From the NCBI GenBank assembly GCA_030045295.1, contig JASIGD010000414.1:1-12961 (forward strand): a DNA stretch of 12,961 bases. Reading direction: 5' to 3'. The DNA comes from Streptosporangiaceae bacterium (GTDB taxonomy: Bacteria > Actinomycetota > Actinomycetes > Streptosporangiales > Streptosporangiaceae). Both the position numbers and the translations under genes were made by a program. Of this stretch, positions 8,699 through 12,961 are shown piece by piece. The notes beneath the pieces were generated by a model. The model was given only the letters and a program-made list of their open reading frames with translations, was not told the origin of the DNA and did no database searches. Positions within the stretch are counted from its first letter, which is position 1, and the number at the start of each line of letters is the position of its first letter.

Positions 8699-8840
8699 CA
8701 GTCGGGAATCCGGGCGGCTGGCCCGGCGGACCGGGCACTCTCGGAGCCATGGACACGTGCGGGCCGTCCATCGGCTACCCAGAACCCCACAGGCCCGCCC
8801 ATTCAGACCTGGACACGCGAAGCGGGCGCGGCGTCCACCG

Positions 8841-8847
8841 AAGGAGG
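8841..8847 (+). promoter_or_regulatory. Strong ribosome binding site deciding the start at 8853
   Basis: AAGGAGG is 5 bases before ATG 8853 and 8 bases before ATG 8856. It rules out the earlier in-frame ATG at 8757, which has no such site. Confidence 0.85.
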
Positions 8848-8852
8848 CATCC

Positions 8853-9764
8853 ATGATGGCCCGCGATCAGCGTTACCGGAGAAGCCGACAGGCGAGGCTG
8901 AAGGCCCGGGTCGGCCTCGCGGCCGCGGCGGCAGCCGTGGTCGGCGGCGGCGCGGTCGCCGTGGCAGCGATGGCGGCCACCAGCCACTCCGCCGGGACGA
9001 CCGCGCGGCCTGCCGCGTACGCGGCCCGGTACACGAACGAGGGGACCATGCTCAGCTCGGCCATGGCCGACTGGAGCTGGTCCGAGCAGGACACGTTCCT
9101 CCAGCTGGCGCAGCTCGACCCGGCGCAGGGATACAGCCAGACCACGCACCACGGCAAGACGCTCGATATTCAGCGCGGCATCGTGGTCCTGGCCACGAAG
9201 AAATTCCTCCTCCTGCAGTCCGCCAACGGATCGCTGCACCTGTGGCTGCTCTCGGCCGCGACCAAGTTCCAGAACGTGTCGGGCACGGCGGCCGGCACCT
9301 CGGCGCTGACCGCGAGCACCACCGCGACGCAGCAGGCGATGGGCTCGGGCAACATGATGCCGGCCGCCACGCTGCTGGCCGGGAGCCCGCAGACCGCCGC
9401 CGCGATGCTGACGCCGACCGACGCGCCGGTGACGCTCTCCGTGCAGGTGGCTAACACCGACCTGACCGTGACGGTCACGGTGACCAGAAGCACCGCGACG
9501 GTCTCCCAGACCGCGACCACGCCGGGGAACGGCATGCCGGCGCCGGACCCGACCAGGTTCACGCAGAACGCGTGGCAGGCCACGGCCTCGGTCGCCCGCG
9601 GCGACCTGGCGGTGGTGGTCGGCACGCGCTCGCACTGGACGCTGCACGCCCGGCTGGTCCTGTTCGCCCCGCTGAGCGCGAGCGACGTCGGCGGGTCCTG
9701 GGGCAACGGGCAGGCCGATCCGGCCGCCGCGGCCAGCCCGACCGCGGCAGCGACTCACTGGTGA
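8853..9764 (+). CDS. Membrane-anchored extracytoplasmic protein, unknown function
   Basis: 303 residues. A short, very basic N-terminus (RDQRYRRSRQARLKAR) is followed by one hydrophobic Ala/Val/Gly segment (about 20-42), so the protein should be held in the membrane with the remainder outside (N-in), or be cleaved after AMAATSHSA. The outer part has a folded-looking region (about 60-145) with IQRGIVVLATKKFLLLQSAN and GSLHLWLLSAATKFQNVSGT. This is followed by Thr/Ala-rich sequence including a VTVTVTV run (205-211) and a second compact part, WQATASVARGDLAVVVGTRSHW. No cysteine-based lipobox, enzyme motif or kinase domain is seen, and I do not recognise the family. Its stop overlaps the GTG of the winged-helix gene (GTGA), so the two are translationally coupled and probably work together. 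Confidence 0.82.
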   Translation: MMARDQRYRRSRQARLKARVGLAAAAAAVVGGGAVAVAAMAATSHSAGTTARPAAYAARYTNEGTMLSSAMADWSWSEQDTFLQLAQLDPAQGYSQTTHHGKTLDIQRGIVVLATKKFLLLQSANGSLHLWLLSAATKFQNVSGTAAGTSALTASTTATQQAMGSGNMMPAATLLAGSPQTAAAMLTPTDAPVTLSVQVANTDLTVTVTVTRSTATVSQTATTPGNGMPAPDPTRFTQNAWQATASVARGDLAVVVGTRSHWTLHARLVLFAPLSASDVGGSWGNGQADPAAAASPTAAATHW

Positions 9765-10210
9765 GCCGACCCGCTCAGCCGATCCCGGCTGCGTCGCCGG
9801 TGCGCCCGCATCACCTGCGGGCGCACCGGCCCGTCCTCGCGGGCGGCCTGCCCGGGGAGCCCGGCACGCTCCGTTCCGGCGACCTCGTGCTCGACGAGTC
9901 GCGCTGGACGGTGCACCGGGCGGGAACGCCGGTGGGCCTGTCCCCGACCGAGTTCCGGCTGCTGGCCTACCTGATGCGCCATCAAGGCACCGTGGTGACC
10001 AGGACCCAGCTGCTGCAGAGCGTGTGGGGCTGGGGTTACACCGGCCAGGCTCAGGTCGTGGAAACGTACGTGAGCTACCTGCGGCGCAAGCTCGGCCGGC
10101 TCGGCCCGCCGCTGATCCACACCCGGCGCGGCGCCGGTTACGTGCTGCGCGGCGCCGAGGCCGCGGAGCGCGGCCCGGAGGTCCCGGGGCCGGTCAGACT
10201 CGCTCGATGA
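9761..10210 (+). CDS. Stand-alone OmpR/PhoB-type winged-helix DNA-binding protein
   Basis: 149 residues. A Pro/Arg/His-rich N-terminal stretch (1-37) with no phosphorylation-type receiver domain is followed by a complete Trans_reg_C winged helix (about 38-131): SGDLVLDESRWTVHRAGTPV forms the first strands, GLSPTEFRLLAYLMRHQGTV is the start of the helical core, the recognition helix is VVETYVSYLRRKL (99-111), and the wing is HTRRGAGYVLRG. In ordinary response regulators (about 225-240 residues) a 120-residue receiver precedes this domain. Here GTG 9761 lies within the stop of the preceding gene, and upstream sequence in this frame is only the shadow of that gene, so the receiver is truly absent. 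Regulation must be by another input, possibly the coupled membrane protein. The 3' end overlaps the converging thiolase gene by 17 bp. Confidence 0.85.
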   Translation: MSRPAQPIPAASPVRPHHLRAHRPVLAGGLPGEPGTLRSGDLVLDESRWTVHRAGTPVGLSPTEFRLLAYLMRHQGTVVTRTQLLQSVWGWGYTGQAQVVETYVSYLRRKLGRLGPPLIHTRRGAGYVLRGAEAAERGPEVPGPVRLAR

Positions 10211-11339
10211 TCGTGGCGTTGGCCTGACCGCCGCCCTCGCACATCGTCTGCAGGCCGTACCGGCCGCCGGCGCGCTCGAGCTCGTGGACGAGCTTGGTCA
10301 TCAAGATCGCCCCCGTGGCGCCCAGCGGGTGCCCGAGCGCGATGGCTCCGCCGTTGGGGTTCGTCTGCTCCAGCGACGCCCCGGTATCCTCCGACCACGC
10401 CAGCAGGACCGGCGCGAACGCCTCGTTGACCTCGAACACGTCGATGTCCCCGATCTTCATTCCCGCCTTGCCGAGCACCTTGTTGGTCGCGCCGATCGGG
10501 CCGGTCAGCATCAGCACCGGATCGGCCCCGACCACGGCCAGCGCGTGCACCCGGGCCCGCGGCGTCAGGCCGTACCGGTCCAGCGCGGCTTCCGAGGCGA
10601 TCAGCAGCGCGGCCGCGCCGTCGGAGATCTGCGAGGATACCGCGGCGGTGATCTCCCAGCCCTCGCGGAGCGGGGCCAGACCCGCCATCTTCTCCAGCGA
10701 GGTGTCCCGGCGCGGGCCCTCGTCCTGGCTGACCCCGGCCAGCGGGACGATCTCCCGCTCGAACCTGCCCTCGTCGATGGCGCGCACCGCTCGCTGGTGG
10801 CTTTCCAGCGCGAACTCCTCCAGCTGGCTCCGCTTGAGCCCCCATTGCTCGCAGATCAGCTGAGCGCCGCGGAACTGGGAGATCTCCTGGTCGCCGTAGC
10901 GCTCCCGCCAGCCCTGGCCCCACGGGTACGGCATGCCCGCCTTCGCGGCCAGGGTGGCCGTGGAGCCCATGGTGACCACGCTCATGCTCTCCACGCCAGC
11001 CGCGACCACCAGGTCCTGGGTGCCGGACAGCACGGCCTGGGCGGCGAAGTGGACCGCCTGCTGAGAAGATCCGCACTGCCGGTCGACGGTGACGCCGGGG
11101 ACGCTCTCCGGCAGGCCGGCGGACAGCCACGCGTTCCTGGCGATGTCGAAGGTCTGCGGGCCGATCTGCGAGACGCAGCCCATGATGACGTCGTCGACCG
11201 CGCCGGGGTCAACCCCGGTGCGGTCGATCAGCGCCCGCACGGCGTGAGCCGCGAGGTCGACCGGGTGGACCCCGGCCAGGCCGCCGTTACGCCTGCCGAC
11301 CGGGGTGCGAACCGCACCGGCTATGAACGCATCCGCCAT
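10194..11339 (-). CDS. Thiolase family protein (acetyl-CoA acetyltransferase / 3-ketoacyl-CoA thiolase)
   Basis: 381 residues, normal thiolase length. The nucleophile C89 is in DRQCGSSQQA. NEAF is at 305-308, H337 is in NGGAIALGHPLGATG, and the second catalytic cysteine C367 is in TMCEGGGQAN. All residues needed for Claisen condensation or thiolytic cleavage are present. ISDGAAALLIASE and KAGMKIGDIDVFEVNEAFA resemble the mycobacterial FadA5/FadA6 group, linked to steroid and fatty acid side-chain degradation, more than the poly-hydroxybutyrate PhaA type; the exact acyl-CoA substrate is not determined by sequence. The start is ATG 11339, set by GGAGG five bases upstream; the frame is open to 11486 but without a ribosome site. 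It is a single gene in the minus direction. The SDR at 2373-3146 could act one step earlier in beta-oxidation but lies 7 kb away. Confidence 0.92.
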   Translation of the reverse strand: MADAFIAGAVRTPVGRRNGGLAGVHPVDLAAHAVRALIDRTGVDPGAVDDVIMGCVSQIGPQTFDIARNAWLSAGLPESVPGVTVDRQCGSSQQAVHFAAQAVLSGTQDLVVAAGVESMSVVTMGSTATLAAKAGMPYPWGQGWRERYGDQEISQFRGAQLICEQWGLKRSQLEEFALESHQRAVRAIDEGRFEREIVPLAGVSQDEGPRRDTSLEKMAGLAPLREGWEITAAVSSQISDGAAALLIASEAALDRYGLTPRARVHALAVVGADPVLMLTGPIGATNKVLGKAGMKIGDIDVFEVNEAFAPVLLAWSEDTGASLEQTNPNGGAIALGHPLGATGAILMTKLVHELERAGGRYGLQTMCEGGGQANATIIERV

Positions 11340-11344
11340 CGCGG

Positions 11345-11349
11345 CCTCC
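11345..11349 (-). promoter_or_regulatory. Ribosome binding site of the thiolase gene
   Basis: GGAGG on the minus strand is 5 bases before ATG 11339. It decides this start over the in-frame ATG at 11486. Confidence 0.75.
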
Positions 11350-11423
11350 GTAACGCCTGACGGCTGGCCGGGGCGCTGCCGCGCCGGGACCAGCCCCTCG
11401 CCTGCGGGACAAATCGTGCCCTC

Positions 11424-11429
11424 ACGGTA
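11424..11429 (-). promoter_or_regulatory. Weak candidate -10 box for the thiolase gene
   Basis: TACCGT (TANNNT) on the minus strand lies about 80 bases before the thiolase ATG. A TTGGTC 19 bp upstream is a poor -35. Low confidence. Confidence 0.2.
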
Positions 11430-11528
11430 CCTCGGATCGCGCCCGGCCGACCAACGCAGACCGGCTGGTGAGCCGGCCCGGATCACGCGAAGGACCGGAT
11501 GCGTCTCGCGCGGTGGGACCGATTGCCG

Positions 11529-11534
11529 TACTCT
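11529..11534 (+). promoter_or_regulatory. Candidate -10 box for the small membrane protein
   Basis: TACTCT (TANNNT) ends 40 bases before GTG 11575, which leaves a short leader that includes the AGGAGG at 11564-11569. No good -35 is seen. Confidence 0.25.
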
Positions 11535-11574
11535 CGAAGCGGGTTCGCAGATTCCGCGGGTTCAGGAGGCGGCC

Positions 11575-11742
11575 GTGACCGGGCTCATCTTGGCGGTGTT
11601 CATCGGCGTCCTTGTCGCGTTCGGCTGGACACGCCTGCGCGGCAAGATGAAGATGGGCGTCTCCGCCAAGGACTGGCTGGGGCCGGTCGTCGTCGTCGTC
11701 ATCCTCGCGCTCATGCTGTGGGCCTCGCAGGGCTCCCACTAA
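11575..11742 (+). CDS. Small membrane protein, 55 aa, two transmembrane helices
   Basis: The GTG at 11575 follows a perfect AGGAGG (11564-11569) at a 5-base spacing, which fixes the start. The product has two hydrophobic helices, TGLILAVFIGVLVAFGW (2-18) and LGPVVVVVILALMLWA (35-50), joined by a basic loop (TRLRGKMKMGVSAKDW). The positive-inside rule places the loop in the cytoplasm and both ends outside. I do not recognise a function. Small proteins like this often sit beside larger membrane complexes, but no partner is visible. The stop is 13 bp from the end of the converging methyltransferase gene. Confidence 0.75.
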   Translation: MTGLILAVFIGVLVAFGWTRLRGKMKMGVSAKDWLGPVVVVVILALMLWASQGSH

Positions 11743-11755
11743 GAGCGGAAGCCGA

Positions 11756-12358
11756 TTACTGGCGGGCGGCCTGTTCGGGACCTGGTTCGGGGCGGACGAC
11801 CGGTACCGGGTCCGGCGTGCGCTCAAAGAGGTAGAGATTATTCAGGCCCAGCTCGAACGTCTGGTGCTTGGCTCGCCGCCACAGCGGGGCCGCGAAGACC
11901 GCCTCGAGCTCTTTCGGCTCGAACCCGTGATGCTGGTGGGCCTCCATCCCGTCCACCAGGCGCAGCCGGATGAGCACGTGCAGGATCTCGTCGACGGCCG
12001 GCTCCGGCACCGTGATGACCAGCTTCCCGTTCGGGGCCAGCAGCCGGGCCAGCGCCTGACCCCAGGCCGCCAGCTCGTCGCTGGACACGTGCTCGACTAC
12101 CGCCAGCGCGGTGGCCGCCTCGAATGACCCGTCCGGCAGGGTCGGCAGGTCGTCGGGAAACACGCCTCGCACCAGCGTCACCCCGGGAATGGCGGGCGCC
12201 TCGACCAGCTCCGGGTCGATGCCGACCCCCCGAGCACCCGCGAGACGGAACAGCGTGCCATCATGCGTGCCGATGTCGAGCACCCGAGCGCCCTGGGGCA
12301 ACTCGCGGAGCGCCACCCGTATCCGCCGCCGCTGCAGCACACGGTCCAACCACCTCAT
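11756..12358 (-). CDS. Class I SAM-dependent methyltransferase
   Basis: 200 residues with a Rossmann-type methyltransferase fold. Motif I is RVLDIGTHDGTLFR (25-38), with THDG in place of the common GCGxG but keeping the glycine-rich turn. GVGIDPE (44-50) ends with the acidic residue after strand 2, motif IV/V is FEAATALAVVEHV (79-91), and LLAPNGKLVITVPEP (106-120) is the post-motif strand common in methyltransferase type 11/23 proteins. The first 20 residues are basic (LDRVLQRRRIR). It transfers a methyl group from SAM to an unknown acceptor, since this family covers small molecules, lipids and glycans. The start is ATG 12358 with GAAGGGAAG just upstream. No operon partner lies next to it; the upstream 200 bp are AT-rich with inverted repeats that may regulate it. 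Confidence 0.85.
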   Translation of the reverse strand: MRWLDRVLQRRRIRVALRELPQGARVLDIGTHDGTLFRLAGARGVGIDPELVEAPAIPGVTLVRGVFPDDLPTLPDGSFEAATALAVVEHVSSDELAAWGQALARLLAPNGKLVITVPEPAVDEILHVLIRLRLVDGMEAHQHHGFEPKELEAVFAAPLWRRAKHQTFELGLNNLYLFERTPDPVPVVRPEPGPEQAARQ

Positions 12359-12507
12359 GCGCTTCCCTTCATCGAGCTGTGGTCAGATCGCTGGCGGCGA
12401 CTCGCGCTGATCCGCCCGCCGCAACGATCAGGAACGTCGAAGTATGAGATTTAGGCCAAGGTGCAAAATACTACGTGAAATAGATGCCGCAACCTGATGT
12501 CTGGCAT

Positions 12508-12523
12508 TACCTGATCCCAGGTA
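12508..12523. promoter_or_regulatory. 16-bp interrupted palindrome in an AT-rich intergenic stretch
   Basis: TACCTG-ATCC-CAGGTA is a perfect 6-bp inverted repeat around a 4-base centre. The half site ACCTGAT also occurs at 12492-12498, 17 bp before the copy at 12509-12515. It lies between the RsbW-like gene and the methyltransferase gene, both on the minus strand, so it is a candidate operator for the methyltransferase. Confidence 0.35.
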
Positions 12524-12535
12524 CCTTTCAGAGTC

Positions 12536-12566
12536 AGCATAGCCGCCATGCAGAGACCCCTATGCT
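12536..12566 (-). terminator. Inverted repeat at the 3' end of the RsbW-like gene
   Basis: AGCATAG (12536-12542) and CTATGCT (12560-12566) form a 7-bp stem with a 17-nt loop. The distal arm includes the TAG stop of the ATPase gene (12560-12562). There is no T tract. It may end the minus-strand transcript or be chance. Confidence 0.3.
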
Positions 12567-12961
12567 AGGCGGTCCGGACGCGTGTCTCGGAGAAGCTCGC
12601 CGGACACGGCCGCGCCGATTTTTCGCCGCGGTAAGGCGCGGCTGCCGCCGCGCGGCATCTCGAACCAGACCGCCTTGCCCTCCGGGGTGGGCCTGGATCC
12701 CCACCGGGTTGCGAGCTGTTCGACCAGGTAGAGTCCTCGTCCGCCCTCGTCTGTTTCGGTGGCGGTCCGGATCCGGGGCAGCCGCAGGTCAGGGTCGAAG
12801 ACTTCGACCCACACGGCGCTGGCCCCCCGCCGCAGGCGCAGCGCGAACTCCCGGCCGGGTCCTTGGTCTTGGGACCCGTCGGCCTGATGGGCCGCGCCGT
12901 CCCAGCCGCCCTGGCCGCCTTGGGCCGGCACGGCGACGGGCCCGGCCGCCGGTGACGCGTG
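12560..12961 (-). CDS. RsbW-like ATP-binding protein (HATPase_c), 3' part; 5' end outside window
   Basis: The frame is open from the right edge of the window to a TAG at 12560-12562, so 133 residues are visible. WVEVFDPDLRLPRI carries the Asp of the G1-type motif, DEGGRGLYLVEQLATRWG is the G2 glycine box with the following helix, and GKAVWFEMP is the last strand of the GHKL fold. The N box (ELVTNAxxH) should lie upstream of the window. Family knowledge: these short stand-alone ATPases resemble the anti-sigma kinases RsbW/SpoIIAB and are present in many copies in actinomycetes. Before the G1 motif is a Gly/Gln/Ala-rich insert of about 40 residues, longer than the usual turn. After the fold is a basic tail of about 25 residues. 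A GTG at 12931 could be read as a start but would remove the N box, so I treat the gene as partial. Confidence 0.75.
   Translation of the reverse strand, partial: HASPAAGPVAVPAQGGQGGWDGAAHQADGSQDQGPGREFALRLRRGASAVWVEVFDPDLRLPRIRTATETDEGGRGLYLVEQLATRWGSRPTPEGKAVWFEMPRGGSRALPRRKIGAAVSGELLRDTRPDRLA

Larger units (their letters stand above)
8503..8852. other. 350-bp intergenic region after argS
   Basis: It holds two GC hairpins (8532-8550 and 8644-8663), a 15-bp interrupted inverted repeat ACGTA-CTGCT-TACGT (8684-8698), and the strong ribosome binding site of the next gene. I see no convincing -35/-10 pair; the promoter of the downstream pair presumably lies between about 8660 and 8800. No coding sequence is supported. 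Confidence 0.55.

Noticed and set aside
8704..8709. GGGAAT, resembling a SigR -35 element
   Set aside because: No GTT is found 18-19 bp downstream, so the second half of the SigR promoter is missing.

Overview
The window is GC-rich DNA (above 70% in the genes, with codons strongly biased to G or C in third position) from an actinomycete of the Actinomycetota. Supporting signs are a SigR/SigH-type sigma factor, an AsnB-like protein resembling mycobacterial AsnB, a DHA2-type exporter, leaderless-looking promoters and a short RsbW-like ATPase of the kind these genomes carry in many copies. I cannot place it to genus. No rRNA, tRNA, CRISPR array, insertion sequence or phage gene is visible.

Layout. 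1-294 (+) is the 3' end of an ECF sigma factor. It is followed by a large hairpin (302-366) that separates it from an oppositely oriented pair: an asparagine-synthetase-like protein (389-2314, -) and, upstream of it, a 3-hydroxyacyl-CoA dehydrogenase type 2-like SDR (2373-3146, -). A short divergent promoter region (3147-3241) holds a perfect 14-bp AT-rich palindrome over the -35 box of a probably leaderless 14-TM MFS exporter (3242-4885, +). The exporter runs tail to tail, with a 17-bp overlap, into a KamA-family radical SAM enzyme (4869-6350, -). A 400-bp, relatively AT-rich intergenic region (6351-6750) lies between this enzyme and arginyl-tRNA synthetase (6751-8502, +). After a 350-bp region with two GC hairpins comes a translationally coupled pair: a membrane-anchored extracytoplasmic protein of unknown function (8853-9764, +) and a lone OmpR-type winged-helix protein with no receiver domain (9761-10210, +). 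Then follow a thiolase (10194-11339, -), a 55-residue two-helix membrane protein (11575-11742, +), a class I methyltransferase (11756-12358, -), an AT-rich 200-bp stretch with inverted repeats, and the 3' part of an RsbW-like ATPase (12560-12961, -).

The most interesting gene is the AsnB-like protein. Its ATP/amide-forming domain is intact, but three glutaminase positions are changed (nucleophile Cys to Gly, Asn to Asp, Asp to Gly), so it should not release ammonia from glutamine. Near it are an exporter under an apparent operator, an SDR, and a KamA-family aminomutase that keeps its cluster cysteines and pyridoxal lysine but lacks recognisable lysine-binding aspartates. These could be parts of a small pathway built around an unusual (beta-)amino acid. 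The shared-pathway reading is a hypothesis, because the genes are on different strands and not one operon. The rest of the window looks like ordinary chromosome with housekeeping and regulatory genes.
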